A stretch of 64,000 bases of DNA, taken from NCBI RefSeq assembly GCF_004339805.1, contig NZ_SLUI01000016.1, forward strand, positions 41,975 to 105,974. The letters are read 5' to 3'. The notes below the pieces were generated by a model, which was not told the origin of the DNA, did no database searches, and saw only the letters and a list, made by a program, of their open reading frames with translations. This document shows positions 27,205 through 36,325 of this stretch, in pieces. The position numbers were made by a program, and so were the translations under genes. This stretch comes from Anaerospora hongkongensis. GTDB taxonomy: Bacteria; Bacillota; Negativicutes; Sporomusales; DSM-15969. Numbering within the stretch: the first letter of the stretch is position 1; each line of letters opens with the position of its first letter.

Positions 27205-28424
27205 TATTGACAAACCTTACTACGGACTTTTCGCTGCCTGATCTTTGGCACCAGCCAGAAGAAATAGGCTATACTGTAGATTACGGTGTAGCCGCCTGCA
27301 GCAATAAATGCACTGCGATAACCAAGTTCCGCAGATACAGCCCCCAAACCGATAGCTCCCAATGCAACCCCGCCGTCGACAGCCATGGAGAAAAAACCAA
27401 ATGCCGTTCCCCGGTTGGCAGGCTGCACGGTACTGGTAATAATAGTTGCCAGTGTTGGAAAGGCCAGTCCATAGCCAATGCCGATACTGGCTCCGGCTAC
27501 TGCCAGGACCCACCAATAGCCGCCTAAGCTGGTAACAAACATTGACGCCCCCATAATGATGAGAATATGAAAGGCCAATCGCTCCGGCGAAAGCACTGTA
27601 CATAACCTGCCTACCCAGATTCGCGATGCAACTACTGATATTGAATAGGCAATATAGAATAAACTAAATTCCGTAACACCGCTGCTAACCATAAAAAGCG
27701 GCAAGAACGTCATAACTGCAGCATAACACAGGTTTACTGCCAATAAGCTGACTGTCGGCACGTATACTCCTGGTTCTGTAATTACCTCTCCCAGCGGCAG
27801 CGGCTGACTGTCTCTAGTCTTAATTTTCAGGCGTGGTGTTTTGGGGAAAAATACTAATGACAGCAGGGTTGCTGCTGCGCCGACTGCGACTACCAGGCCA
27901 AAACCGCTGACATTATACAACCAGCCGGCCATACTGGCAGCAATACCGACGCCAATCATCGTAAACAGCGTATAAACAGCTACTGCCTCAACCGTATTTT
28001 TTTCTTCATGCATCAAGGTTGCCATTGTTAGTGCTGCCGCGCTATAGCCGGATATGCCGATGCCATGCAGCAGCCTGGAGATGCTGGCGGCAAGTAGCGA
28101 TGTCGTAAAATAATAACTGGCAATTGCTCCAATCGAAAGTACAATCCCGGCTGTAATAACTGGTGCACTGCCATATTTATCAACAGCCTTTCCGCCTATC
28201 ACGCGAAATACGATAGCGCCCAGGGAAAAAATACCGATAGCCAGACCTACTTGGTGGTCATCCATACCTAAGCTGTGGTAATATATTGGAAGAACTGGCA
28301 GAAAGAAATTGACGCTCATCCAAAAAAACATATTCGCTAGTAAAAGACTCACAAATGTTCTTGTATAAATTTCACGGTTACCGATAACTGCAGGCAGGTG
28401 TTGCATGAAACGAAAAATTTTCAC
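27204..28424 (-). CDS. MFS transporter
   Basis: Twelve membrane segments in 406 residues mark a major facilitator. Seen are the loop 2-3 motif GGKAVDKYGSAPVITAG and its second-half relative GRLCTVLSPERLAFH, with FPTLATIITSTVQPANRGTAFG as in drug-efflux-type members. The substrate is unknown. The start is GTG at 28424, about 9 bases from GGAGG; an ATG six codons in is possible. Its 5' end overlaps by 20 bases the 5' end of the divergent SGNH hydrolase gene, so each promoter must lie inside the other gene. Confidence 0.85.
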   Translation of the reverse strand: MKIFRFMQHLPAVIGNREIYTRTFVSLLLANMFFWMSVNFFLPVLPIYYHSLGMDDHQVGLAIGIFSLGAIVFRVIGGKAVDKYGSAPVITAGIVLSIGAIASYYFTTSLLAASISRLLHGIGISGYSAAALTMATLMHEEKNTVEAVAVYTLFTMIGVGIAASMAGWLYNVSGFGLVVAVGAAATLLSLVFFPKTPRLKIKTRDSQPLPLGEVITEPGVYVPTVSLLAVNLCYAAVMTFLPLFMVSSGVTEFSLFYIAYSISVVASRIWVGRLCTVLSPERLAFHILIIMGASMFVTSLGGYWWVLAVAGASIGIGYGLAFPTLATIITSTVQPANRGTAFGFFSMAVDGGVALGAIGLGAVSAELGYRSAFIAAGGYTVIYSIAYFFWLVPKIRQRKVRSKVCQ

Positions 28425-30024
28425 TTTGATCTTCCTCCTTTCCGCGGCTGCTATTTACGGCCTGGAAGCAACTGATTACGGATATGCCGGATATAAGCCG
28501 CACCTTGAAGCAAGGCAAGTGGCAAATGAATATATTCTAACCTGGCCCCGTCTCTCCTATTTATCCTACTATGAAATCGAAGTACTAAATTGCCCACCAG
28601 CAAATGATACAAAGGCGGCGCCGCTCTCTAAGCGTATTACCAAGTATCGCACCTGGTCAAACCAATGGACTGTCAACCAGAGTTTCCCTTACCGGACCTA
28701 TTGGCGCGTATCGGCTCAAGGACTTTTTGCGCATCCGCTGGGCCGGTATTCGGAAAGTCTTAGCCTCTCTGAAGTAACCGGCAGCTCAGCGGAGGATTTT
28801 CTCCATATCAAACCGCAGGCAACCTCTTACTACCCGTCTCATAGCCCGGCACCGGCACGTCCGATGCTAACCTGGACCTCTGTTGCCGGCGCAGTATATT
28901 ACGAAATCGAAATTCTATCTCAGCCACCGGAAAACCCTAATGACATCCTGCCTTCAACCTGGCAGATCTTTTCATCCCGGGAAGTATTTACGAACGGTTA
29001 TAATGCAGATTTCGCCGATTTACAGGCAGCAAATCCGCTATGGCGTGTACGAGCGCTCGATTATTTTGGCAATCCCATCGGCGTATTTTCCGATGCCACT
29101 CAAATCAGCATAAATCCGACTACACCACAAATTTTAAAACCGGTAATAACAGGTTCGCTGAATCAGACTGGCAAAGCTGACCTCTTATATCCGGTGTATT
29201 CCTGGATTCCAATTATCGGTGCAGCAGAGTATGAAGTAGAGCTGCTTAGTCAGCCGCCGGAAAACCCCAATGGAACCGAACCATCTCAATACCGTATCTG
29301 GAGTAAGCAGGTTACAGGCTTTGACTGCTATGATGATCTCCCGCGCAGCGAAGCCGGGACCTATTACTGGCGCGTTTTAGGTCTGGACAAGCAAGGTCAT
29401 GCTGTTGGCGTCTATTCTGATGCCTCTTCCTTTACGGTGGACTTATCCAAAGGCAATTATGCCGCCACTTTTGGTGACAGCATTACTCACGGCGGAGGTG
29501 CCGTATCTTATTCACCTGCCGACTGGGAATACAGTTACCAGACTTATTTGAGCTTTCCGGTCGTCAATCTGGGTAAAAGCGGCGATACTTCAGAAACAAT
29601 GGCGGAACGCTTTGATCATGATGTCCTGCCGTATAAACCCCGCTTCTTATTGATTATGGGCGGCACCAACAGCCTGCGCGGCGGCACTCCTGCAGCAGAT
29701 GTCATTCATGATTTAACTGTTATCCGGGATAAATGTCTGGCTAATGGCATCCGTCCAATATTTATGACACTGCCTCCGATCAATCCGGTTGCCATTGACC
29801 GGGTTTTCCGGGAAGATACGATGCCAACCTGGCAGCAAGAATTTGCGGGAGTCAATCAGTTCATCCGCCAGCAGCGTTATTTTATTGATTTAAATCCTTA
29901 TTTTACGAATATGGATGGGGAATTACCTGATTACTACGCAATTGACGGCCTTCATCCTGATATTGAAGGCAAAAAGCTCATGGCCCAAATTATTAATGCC
30001 CATTGGTCGCGCGTGACTCGTTAA
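28405..30024 (+). CDS. Secreted SGNH/GDSL hydrolase with three N-terminal Fn3-like repeats
   Basis: A signal peptide (KRKIFTLIFLLSAAAIYG) leads to three related ~110-residue modules, each with a Y-Y/E-EIEVL or EIEIL strand, a QPPENPN-type turn, a YWRV/LWRV strand and GxYSDA/GVFSDA. They look like fibronectin type III or sugar-binding domains. The C-terminal third is an SGNH hydrolase: ATFGDSITHGGG (catalytic Ser), LIMGGTNSLRGG (Gly/Asn block) and IDGLHPDIEGKK (Asp and His). It probably removes acyl groups from an extracellular polymer. The ATG has a modest ribosome site (AGGTG). Confidence 0.85.
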   Translation: MKRKIFTLIFLLSAAAIYGLEATDYGYAGYKPHLEARQVANEYILTWPRLSYLSYYEIEVLNCPPANDTKAAPLSKRITKYRTWSNQWTVNQSFPYRTYWRVSAQGLFAHPLGRYSESLSLSEVTGSSAEDFLHIKPQATSYYPSHSPAPARPMLTWTSVAGAVYYEIEILSQPPENPNDILPSTWQIFSSREVFTNGYNADFADLQAANPLWRVRALDYFGNPIGVFSDATQISINPTTPQILKPVITGSLNQTGKADLLYPVYSWIPIIGAAEYEVELLSQPPENPNGTEPSQYRIWSKQVTGFDCYDDLPRSEAGTYYWRVLGLDKQGHAVGVYSDASSFTVDLSKGNYAATFGDSITHGGGAVSYSPADWEYSYQTYLSFPVVNLGKSGDTSETMAERFDHDVLPYKPRFLLIMGGTNSLRGGTPAADVIHDLTVIRDKCLANGIRPIFMTLPPINPVAIDRVFREDTMPTWQQEFAGVNQFIRQQRYFIDLNPYFTNMDGELPDYYAIDGLHPDIEGKKLMAQIINAHWSRVTR

Positions 30025-30066
30025 AAAAATAAGCAGGCCTCCTGGAAGGCCTTAGGCAATAAGCAT

Positions 30067-30092
30067 AATCAGGCCCGTCAGGGGCCTGATTT
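30067..30092. terminator. Terminator between the SGNH gene and mogA
   Basis: Arms ATCAGGCCC and GGGCCTGAT around a short loop are followed on the plus strand by TTATTTAT; a smaller AGGCCTCCTGGAAGGCCT hairpin lies at 30036-30053. Confidence 0.75.
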
Positions 30093-30094
30093 AT

Positions 30095-30589
30095 TTATGA
30101 ACGGGCACATTCGGAAGCTTCACCCTTTAATATTGCTAAACCATGTTCTAGTGCAGGCAGCACAACTTCCAGGCATTCCTGAACGCCCTTGGGACTGCCG
30201 GGGAGATTAATAATTAAGGTGCGGCCTCTAGTCCCCGCTACTGCCCTTGACAGCATAGCCCGGTTCGTTTTTTCCAGTGATTTCGCACGCATGGCTTCCG
30301 CAATTCCCGGCACCTGCCTGTCCACAACTGCCAGCGTTGCCTCAGGGGTAACATCGCGCGGACCAAGTCCGGTGCCGCCTGTTGTCAGAATCAGGTCCAC
30401 TGCCAGATTATCTGCCATATCGACCATTTCGCGGCTAAGCGCCTCCTGTTCATCAGGTACAATCACATAATGCTTGACATCCCCTAGGCCTGACAGCATT
30501 GCCGCAATCGTTTTGCCGCTAATATCGTCGCGTTCCCCTTTTGCCCCTTTATCACTGGCTGTAATAATGCCAATATTAAACATGCTCAA
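30095..30589 (-). CDS. MogA/MoaB-family molybdenum cofactor protein
   Basis: This 164-residue MoCF-domain protein would adenylylate molybdopterin before metal insertion. The family core TTGGTGLGPRDVTPEAT is at about 69-85, with LIINLPGSPKGVQECL near the C terminus and the N-terminal GIITASDKGAKGERDD. Its start overlaps the end of the MOSC gene by 14 bases. It is the last gene of the Moco operon, followed by a terminator. Confidence 0.92.
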   Translation of the reverse strand: MSMFNIGIITASDKGAKGERDDISGKTIAAMLSGLGDVKHYVIVPDEQEALSREMVDMADNLAVDLILTTGGTGLGPRDVTPEATLAVVDRQVPGIAEAMRAKSLEKTNRAMLSRAVAGTRGRTLIINLPGSPKGVQECLEVVLPALEHGLAILKGEASECARS

Positions 30590-31016
30590 TCACCTCAATG
30601 CTATCGCCTACTGACAGGCTGCCACCTTCAACAACAATTGTAAATATCCCCTCTTTCGGCATAACACAGTCACCCGCCTGATAATAAATCGCACAGCGCG
30701 TGTGGCATTCTTTGCCGATTTGGCTTACCTCCAGCAGCGTTGCTCCCGCCTTTAGTCTGGTTCCCACCGGCAGCGAACATAAGTCAATACCGGTTGTTGT
30801 TACATTTTCGGCAAAATCACCCGGATTGACATCCAAGCCTTTGCCCCTCATTTTTTCAATACTTTCTAAGGCAAGCAAACTAACCTGGCGATGTTGAAAA
30901 CCGGCATGCGCATCGCCCTCCAAGCCTAATCCTGCGAGCAAATTAGCCGAACCGACATTTTTTTTGCGTTCTCCCTTATTTGCGCTGGTACAGACAGCAA
31001 CAATCGTCCCTTTCAT
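30576..31016 (-). CDS. MOSC domain-containing protein
   Basis: A single MOSC domain of 146 residues resembles the C-terminal domain of Moco sulfurases. [21 protein letters not shown] near residues 29-49 and [20 protein letters not shown] are typical. The conserved Cys expected to carry sulfur is plausible in [17 protein letters not shown]. Stand-alone MOSC proteins next to moa/mog genes likely modify Moco or carry sulfur. Start and stop overlap both neighbours (ATGA with moaC), so it is translationally coupled. Confidence 0.9.
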   Translation of the reverse strand: MKGTIVAVCTSANKGERKKNVGSANLLAGLGLEGDAHAGFQHRQVSLLALESIEKMRGKGLDVNPGDFAENVTTTGIDLCSLPVGTRLKAGATLLEVSQIGKECHTRCAIYYQAGDCVMPKEGIFTIVVEGGSLSVGDSIEVIEHV

Positions 31017-31504
31017 GAACCAACTTCCTCTCGCTGATAATCTCCGCTTTTTCCGCCCGATTTGGCAGTAAGGCGTATATATTCAATCACCATGGCCTTA
31101 TCGACTGCCTTGCACATATCATAGATCGTTAAGGCTGCAGTTGCAACTGCCGTAAGAGCTTCCATTTCCACGCCGGTTTTACCGGTTGTTTTAACGGCTG
31201 CGACAATATCGACACAATTCTTTCCTTCACAAACGGTTAATTCCAGGTTAACACTCGACAGCAGCAGCGGGTGACACATCGGGATAAGCTCCCCCGTTTT
31301 TTTAGCCCCCATAATTCCGGCGACCTGGGCAACGCCCAAAACATCACCTTTCCCCATTTCGCCCTGTTTGATCAGTTCCAGTGTATGGGGTTTCATCACA
31401 ATACGCCCTTCGGCAATTGCCTGGCGATGAGTATCCTGCTTGACAGTTACGTCTACCATATGCGCTTTGCCGGAATGATTAAAATGTGTTAAGTTCAAAG
31501 TCAT
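31013..31504 (-). CDS. moaC: Cyclic pyranopterin monophosphate synthase MoaC
   Basis: MoaC turns the MoaA product into cyclic pyranopterin monophosphate. The 163-residue chain has [20 protein letters not shown], then [16 protein letters not shown] with the catalytic-site Cys-His, [23 protein letters not shown] and the Lys-rich end [10 protein letters not shown]. Its end overlaps the MOSC gene by four bases (ATGA). A 7-base stem TAGCCCG/CGGGCTA in the 100 bases between moaA and moaC may shape the mRNA. Confidence 0.97.
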   Translation of the reverse strand: MTLNLTHFNHSGKAHMVDVTVKQDTHRQAIAEGRIVMKPHTLELIKQGEMGKGDVLGVAQVAGIMGAKKTGELIPMCHPLLLSSVNLELTVCEGKNCVDIVAAVKTTGKTGVEMEALTAVATAALTIYDMCKAVDKAMVIEYIRLTAKSGGKSGDYQREEVGS

Positions 31505-31603
31505 GCCGTCCTTTCCTACTTTTGCCTATATTCTCCAATAGGCAAACAAATCCTGCCTGTAAAAACCTGGAGATAGCCCGTTGAAACTTCACCGGGCTAA
31601 CCG

Positions 31604-32593
31604 TCAACCGCCGATCTGCGACATTCTTCGTTGAAAATCGGTATCTGAATTATTAAGATGATGCTCAGCGGGTTTTTCCTGAACGACTTGAAAAAAAAGG
31701 CTTGCTAATCCTGTGTCACTTGCTCCGCCGCGCAGCGGCGTCTTCATATCAACTTCCTGATTAGACAGCAGACAGGGCCGAAGTTTTCCATCTGCAGTAA
31801 GACGGATACGGTTGCAGCTGCCACAGAAATGGTCGGATATGGGCGTAATAAAGCCAATGCAGCCTTTTGACTGAGCAAAGCGATAGTACTTCGCCGGTCC
31901 ATTTCCTTTACCGGTAAAGGTCATCGGCTTTAATGATCCTGGAGCGTGTTTTTCCAGCAATTCCCGGACTGCGTCTGCCTTCATTCCCGGGCCAATGCCG
32001 CCATAACCAATAGGCATATACTCAATAAACCGTACGGCAACCGGGTGCTGCCTAACAAGCCTGGTAAAATAAACCAGATCATCTTCCGTCACTGCCTCAC
32101 TTAATACTACATTCAGCTTTACTGGCGTCAGGCCGGCTTGCAAGGCACTTTCAATGCCGCTTAACGTATCGGCAATATTACCACAGCCGCCGGTTATATG
32201 ACGAAAGCGTTCCGGATGAACCGTATCGAGACTAATATTAACCCGATCCAAGCCTGCCGCTTTAAGATCAGCGGCTAGAGGACCCAGCAGACTGCCGTTC
32301 GTTGTCATAGATAGATCCTCGACTGTCCCCAGCGCCTTAACAGCATGGACAAAATCAACAATGCCTTTGCGCACTAAAGGCTCACCGCCGGTAATGCGAA
32401 CTTTGCTGATTCCCTGCTTGGTCAATATGGCAATAATCCGTACTAATTCTTCGTAAGTCAATATATCAGAATGTTGCAATAACTGAACCCCTTCAGGCGG
32501 CATACAGTAAACACAGCGGAAATTACACCGGTCAGTAACGGAAACACGCAGATAATCAATAGCACGGTTGTAGCTATCGTGCAACTCCATCAC
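31604..32593 (-). CDS. moaA: GTP 3',8-cyclase MoaA
   Basis: This radical SAM enzyme does the first step of Moco synthesis on GTP. The N-terminal cluster motif is CNFRCVYC. The second cluster near the C terminus uses CGSCNRIRLTADGKLRPC. The conserved C-terminal double glycine (RRMSQIGG) is intact. Length 329 is normal. The start is ambiguous: GTG 32593, ATG 32590 and TTG 32584 are in frame, and AGAGGTG fits the TTG best by spacing. It lies 19 bases after mobB and opens toward moaC. Confidence 0.96.
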   Translation of the reverse strand: MMELHDSYNRAIDYLRVSVTDRCNFRCVYCMPPEGVQLLQHSDILTYEELVRIIAILTKQGISKVRITGGEPLVRKGIVDFVHAVKALGTVEDLSMTTNGSLLGPLAADLKAAGLDRVNISLDTVHPERFRHITGGCGNIADTLSGIESALQAGLTPVKLNVVLSEAVTEDDLVYFTRLVRQHPVAVRFIEYMPIGYGGIGPGMKADAVRELLEKHAPGSLKPMTFTGKGNGPAKYYRFAQSKGCIGFITPISDHFCGSCNRIRLTADGKLRPCLLSNQEVDMKTPLRGGASDTGLASLFFQVVQEKPAEHHLNNSDTDFQRRMSQIGG

Positions 32594-32612
32594 CTCTTAT
32601 CAGAATATCCGG

Positions 32613-33107
32613 TTATCGACCCGGTTTGAGAATAACAGCCTCCAGAAATAAAGCCAGCTCACCGGCATCATCTAAGGGAAACTGGGGTATATCATCATAT
32701 AAAAGCGTATCAGTGGCAATTGCCAGCAGCTCACTTTTGGGGCAAAGCGGAGTATCACAAACTGCCTTGCGATAAATCTCAATTTTTTGTTTCCGCTCTT
32801 GTTTATAGCCTTCCGTAAATATAATATCAACATCCGAAATGCAGGCTATCACATCATCGAGCGCCAGCTCCTGCTCAACCTTTTTGATCATTGCCATCTT
32901 TGCGGGTGACGAGATACAGACCACGTCAGCACCAGCTTGAGCATGACGCCATGTATCCTTACCTGGTTTATCCATTTCAAATCCATGTACATCGTGTTTA
33001 ATTGTTGCTACTCTATACCCCCGGGCTTTCAGCTCTCGGATGATTTTTTCCAGATAAGTGGTTTTTCCGCTGTTCGAACGCCCCACAATGGATATAACAG
33101 GAATCAA
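32613..33107 (-). CDS. mobB: Molybdopterin-guanine dinucleotide biosynthesis protein MobB
   Basis: MobB is a P-loop protein that helps MobA attach GMP to Moco. Seen are the Walker A motif IVGRSNSGKTTYLEKII right after the start, KHDVHGFEMDKPGKDTWRHAQAG, and DIIFTEGYKQERKQKIEIYR. I place the start at the TTG 33107, because homologs begin just before the P-loop and AAGGGCG precedes it. An ATG at 33143 would add 12 residues without a good ribosome site. It is the first gene of the minus-strand Moco set. MobA is not seen here. Confidence 0.9.
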   Translation of the reverse strand: MIPVISIVGRSNSGKTTYLEKIIRELKARGYRVATIKHDVHGFEMDKPGKDTWRHAQAGADVVCISSPAKMAMIKKVEQELALDDVIACISDVDIIFTEGYKQERKQKIEIYRKAVCDTPLCPKSELLAIATDTLLYDDIPQFPLDDAGELALFLEAVILKPGR

Positions 33108-33313
33108 ATTATCACGCCCTTGAGTGAATATCGTACATATCATTTTCTACATTGCTTTGCTCAGACCTGCTGTAAAGCTTCTTGTTTTTATCATACCCGC
33201 CCGCTCCTTATTCATCACAAGGGAATGAACAGCACCATTAGGTAAAAAGGTTTTTACAGGCTAAAATCGAATACACTACCAAAGAATGGATAAGAATGAA
33301 AAGGAGCGTAACT

Positions 33314-33982
33314 ATGGTTAATTTAACATTTTGGGGACATGCCTGTTTTCAGTTAACGCACAAAGATCATTCTCTGATCTTTGATCCCTTCTTAACTGAC
33401 AACCCTTTCCAAATTACTCAGGCCAGCGACATCACCTGCAACTACATTCTGGTTTCCCATGGCCATGCCGATCATCTTGGTGATGCCGTGTCCATTGCCC
33501 AGCGAACCGGGGCAACTGTCATTGCAACAGCAGAGGTTGCCCATTTAATCGGTCAAGAGAATTGCACCACCCATGCTATGCACATTGGCGGCAAACATGC
33601 TTTTGATTTCGGTTACGTGCGGATTACGCCAGCCTTTCATGGCGCTGGAATACCGGGCGGTCATGCCTGCGGATTTATTGTTAATTTCTTCGGCACCACC
33701 ATCTACTTTGCCGGTGACACCAGTCTTTTCGGCGATATGGCTTTGCTCGGACGCCTGGAGAATATTGATTATGCGCTGCTGCCAATCGGTGATAATTACA
33801 CCATGGGGCCTAGTGACGCAGTCGAAGCAGTCGCCCTTCTCAAGCCCAAAGCAGTTATTCCCATGCACTACAATACCTGGCCCGTCATCGCCCAATCACC
33901 GGAGGATTTCAAACAGGCCGTCGAACAACGGCTTGCTGTCCCTGTTTATATTGTGGCACCTGGTCAGCAATTAACCTTATAG
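33314..33982 (+). CDS. UPF0173 metal-dependent hydrolase (MBL fold)
   Basis: The 222-residue protein is an MBL-fold hydrolase of the UPF0173/YtkL group. Motifs are NLTFWGHACFQL, the metal-binding SHGHADHLGD, AFHGAGIPGGHACGFIV, YFAGDTSLFGDM and VIPMHYNTWP. The substrate is unknown. AAAAGGAGCG just upstream fixes the ATG at 33314; an ATG at 33296 would overlap that ribosome site. It ends in a bidirectional terminator facing the acetyltransferase gene. Confidence 0.9.
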   Translation: MVNLTFWGHACFQLTHKDHSLIFDPFLTDNPFQITQASDITCNYILVSHGHADHLGDAVSIAQRTGATVIATAEVAHLIGQENCTTHAMHIGGKHAFDFGYVRITPAFHGAGIPGGHACGFIVNFFGTTIYFAGDTSLFGDMALLGRLENIDYALLPIGDNYTMGPSDAVEAVALLKPKAVIPMHYNTWPVIAQSPEDFKQAVEQRLAVPVYIVAPGQQLTL

Positions 33983-33983
33983 A

Positions 33984-34032
33984 GAAAAAAAGACGCCTGC
34001 CCTGGTAGAATCCACAGCAGACGTCTTTTTTA
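33984..34032. terminator. Bidirectional terminator
   Basis: AAAAAAGACG at 33985-33994 pairs with CGTCTTTTTT at 34022-34031, with a CTGC/GCAG inner pair. It closes the UPF0173 gene and the converging acetyltransferase gene. Confidence 0.85.
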
Positions 34033-34482
34033 CAATTCTTTTACCATAGCAATTTCATCACAGTTAGGGAACTTGGCACAGTTGATACACTCTTTCCATA
34101 CTTTATGGGAAAGCCTTTCTTTCGGCTGCTCGCTAAACCCTAATTTAGCAAAAAAGCCCGGCTGATAGGTTAATGCAAAAACAGTTTTCACGCCTAGCTG
34201 CTTTGCCTCTTCAATCAACCCTAAAACAATATTGCGGCCAACGCCACTGTTTGTCGCAGCAGGTGCAACGGCTAAAGCCCGCACTTCCGCCAATTCGTCC
34301 CAAACCATGTGCAAAGCACCTACGCCGAGTATCTCACCGTTTTCTTCGGCAATAATGAAGTCCCGCAGTGATTCATATAGTATATTTCGCGCTCGGGCCA
34401 ACATTAGCCCCTGCTCGGCATAAGCATTTACAATTTTTTGAATAGCCTCTACATCCGCAAAAGTTGCTTTCCTATATATCAT
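34030..34482 (-). CDS. ArgA-type GNAT N-acetyltransferase
   Basis: A single GNAT domain of 150 residues resembles the acetyltransferase part of N-acetylglutamate synthase. MIYRKATFADVEAIQKIVNAY opens it; EVRALAVAPAATNSGVGRNIV has the acetyl-CoA loop with one Gln/Arg-x2-Gly position changed to NSGVGR. FALTYQPGFFAKLGFSE follows. A C-terminal C-x2-C-x4-C (ECINCAKFPNCDE) is common in this short clostridial ArgA form. It may make N-acetylglutamate for arginine, but other substrates are possible. No arg genes are nearby. Confidence 0.82.
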   Translation of the reverse strand: MIYRKATFADVEAIQKIVNAYAEQGLMLARARNILYESLRDFIIAEENGEILGVGALHMVWDELAEVRALAVAPAATNSGVGRNIVLGLIEEAKQLGVKTVFALTYQPGFFAKLGFSEQPKERLSHKVWKECINCAKFPNCDEIAMVKEL

Positions 34483-34587
34483 CTGAATCCCCCTCTCCTA
34501 TGTATAATTATACTCATTATATTATATTTATCCAGTGTTTTTTGTATCTTTTACTCTAACCCTATTGCTGAACTTTATTCAATAAGG

Positions 34588-34616
34588 AACCGCACCCTTA
34601 AGGCGCGGTTTTTTTA
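34588..34616. terminator. Terminator-like hairpin at the end of nth
   Basis: AACCGCACC/GGCGCGGTT with loop TTAA is followed by seven T on the plus strand, where no gene is known to end. On the minus strand it overlaps the nth stop codon (34598-34600) and has a weaker T-run. Confidence 0.5.
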
Positions 34617-35248
34617 TTCGTATTGAAAGCGAGACATAATGCAGTTAAGCGGCAATTGCCGCATTCCGGTTTACGTGCTTTGCAGACTTTTCTACCATGC
34701 CAAATCAGCCAATGATGGGCAGCACTCCATTGTTCCCGAGGAATAGCTTTCATCAGCCCCTGCTCAACAGCCAGCGGTGTTTCTCCTTTTGCCAGCCCTA
34801 ACCGGTTGGCAACACGAAATACATGCGTATCGACTGCAATGGCAGGAACATGAAATAATTGACTGAGAACAACATTAGCAGTCTTCCTGCCCACACCTGG
34901 CAATTCAGTGAGCGCCTCGAAGTCAGCAGGTACTTCACCACCGTACTTGCGGCATAGAATATCACAAGTAGCGATAATATTACGGGCTTTGCCGCGAAAA
35001 AGACCGCAGTCGCGAATTTGTTCTTCCAAACCGGCTTGTCCAAGCTCAAGAATCTTGTCCGGACTGTTATATTGAGCAAAAAGACGGGCCGTAATAATGT
35101 TTACCCGCTCATCCGTGCATTGTGCCGATAAAATCACGGCTATTAACAATTCGAAAGGCGTTGTATAATGCAGGGCTGTCTCCATGCCGCGATACCATTC
35201 TTCCAATATAGCCAGCATTTCTTGTTTAGCAGCTTTGGTTATGCGCAC
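34598..35248 (-). CDS. nth: Endonuclease III
   Basis: Nth is a DNA glycosylase/AP lyase that removes oxidised pyrimidines. The 216-residue protein has the helix-hairpin-helix LTELPGVGRKTANVV with the catalytic Lys, then VDTHVFRVANRLGL with the catalytic Asp. The C-terminal [4Fe-4S] motif C-x6-C-x2-C-x5-C is complete (CKARKPECGNCRLTALC). It lies 22 bases after the molybdopterin-binding gene, so the two may be cotranscribed. Confidence 0.97.
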   Translation of the reverse strand: MRITKAAKQEMLAILEEWYRGMETALHYTTPFELLIAVILSAQCTDERVNIITARLFAQYNSPDKILELGQAGLEEQIRDCGLFRGKARNIIATCDILCRKYGGEVPADFEALTELPGVGRKTANVVLSQLFHVPAIAVDTHVFRVANRLGLAKGETPLAVEQGLMKAIPREQWSAAHHWLIWHGRKVCKARKPECGNCRLTALCLAFNTNKKTAP

Positions 35249-35269
35249 CTCTCCCGCCTCCTCTACCTT

Positions 35270-36325
35270 TTATTTACCGAAAGGACAATGGGGAAATGTG
35301 CAGCTGGTACAAACTTTACAAAGACCGCCATACCCCAGACTGGCGATATCAGCCTTTGTAATACGTTCTCCCGCTAATACCCGGGGGAAAATAAGATCAA
35401 GAACCGTAGTCTTGGCATACATTCCACAGGCCGGCATTCCCATTACCGTTACTTCATCCAGATATGCCAGCATAAACATCGCTCCCGGTAATACCGGAGT
35501 TCCGTAACTGATAACTTGTGCACCTGTAGCCCTTATCGCATCCGGGGTTACATCATCAGGATCCACCGACATGCCGCCTGAGGCAATAATGATGTCAGCC
35601 CCTAGTTCTTTATAATGCAAAATGGCTGCCGTGATTTTTTCTTTATCATCAGGTAAATAGGTTGTTCCGATTAACTCGCCGCCAAAATCGGCTGCTTTTT
35701 TTTGAAAGACAGGCGCAAATTTGTCCTGGATGCGGCCATAGTAAACTTCATTCCCCGTGATAATAACACCAATCTTAAGTTTAAGTAATGGCTTAACTGA
35801 CAAAATCGGACCAAACCGGTTACAAATTTGTTCCACTTCCGCTACCATACTTTCATCTACAACAAGCGGTACCACCTTAATGCCTGCAACGGGAGTGTCT
35901 GCATCAACGATTTGATTCCCATGCAAAGTCGAAAGAACAGCATGTTCTACCATATTAATGGCAAAGGCTGCTTCTCTGTTTACCTTTAGTAATCCTGCCC
36001 GGCTGGCTTTAACATTGATTTTTCCCTCAGCAGGCTCAGTACAATAGACACCTTCACCGGCAATTCCCCGGGCCATCCGGGAAATGGCATCGTTTTCGTG
36101 AACCTGTCCTTCCGTAAGCTCTATTAAAAAAATATGCTCCTTGCCAATATCTTTCAAATGGCAAATATCTTCTTGCCGGATTACATGTCCTTTTTTAAAA
36201 GCGGGCCCCCGATATTCACCAGGCACAATTTTAGACATATCATGCCCCAGTACCATGCCGACGGCATCTTCTACTCGCACTTGTCTAATTGCCACATTAT
36301 CAGCTGCCTTTCTTCCCTGTTTCAT
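35270..36325 (-). CDS. Molybdopterin-binding protein (MoeA/MoCF-like, with Cys-rich tail)
   Basis: The protein has a MoeA-like N-terminal part (VRVEDAVGMVLGHDMSKIVPG) and a MoCF molybdopterin-binding domain (GVIITGNEVYYGRIQDKF, IIASGGMSVDPDDVTPDAI, MPACGMYAKTTVLDLI). The C terminus adds GLCKVCTSCTFPHCPFGK, four cysteines suggesting a metal site. It may act as a Moco carrier or enzyme-specific MoeA relative. The start is unclear: ATG 36325 and TTG 36349 both lack a ribosome site, and a 9-base hairpin lies just upstream. An in-frame GTG near VAIRQVRVED would match shorter relatives. Confidence 0.85.
   Translation of the reverse strand: MKQGRKAADNVAIRQVRVEDAVGMVLGHDMSKIVPGEYRGPAFKKGHVIRQEDICHLKDIGKEHIFLIELTEGQVHENDAISRMARGIAGEGVYCTEPAEGKINVKASRAGLLKVNREAAFAINMVEHAVLSTLHGNQIVDADTPVAGIKVVPLVVDESMVAEVEQICNRFGPILSVKPLLKLKIGVIITGNEVYYGRIQDKFAPVFQKKAADFGGELIGTTYLPDDKEKITAAILHYKELGADIIIASGGMSVDPDDVTPDAIRATGAQVISYGTPVLPGAMFMLAYLDEVTVMGMPACGMYAKTTVLDLIFPRVLAGERITKADIASLGYGGLCKVCTSCTFPHCPFGK

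Noticed and set aside
34588..34616. Terminator for an unseen plus-strand gene before 34588
   Set aside because: No plus-strand ORF or RNA gene with a ribosome site or promoter could be supported in 34483-34587; bidirectional use at the nth end is simpler.
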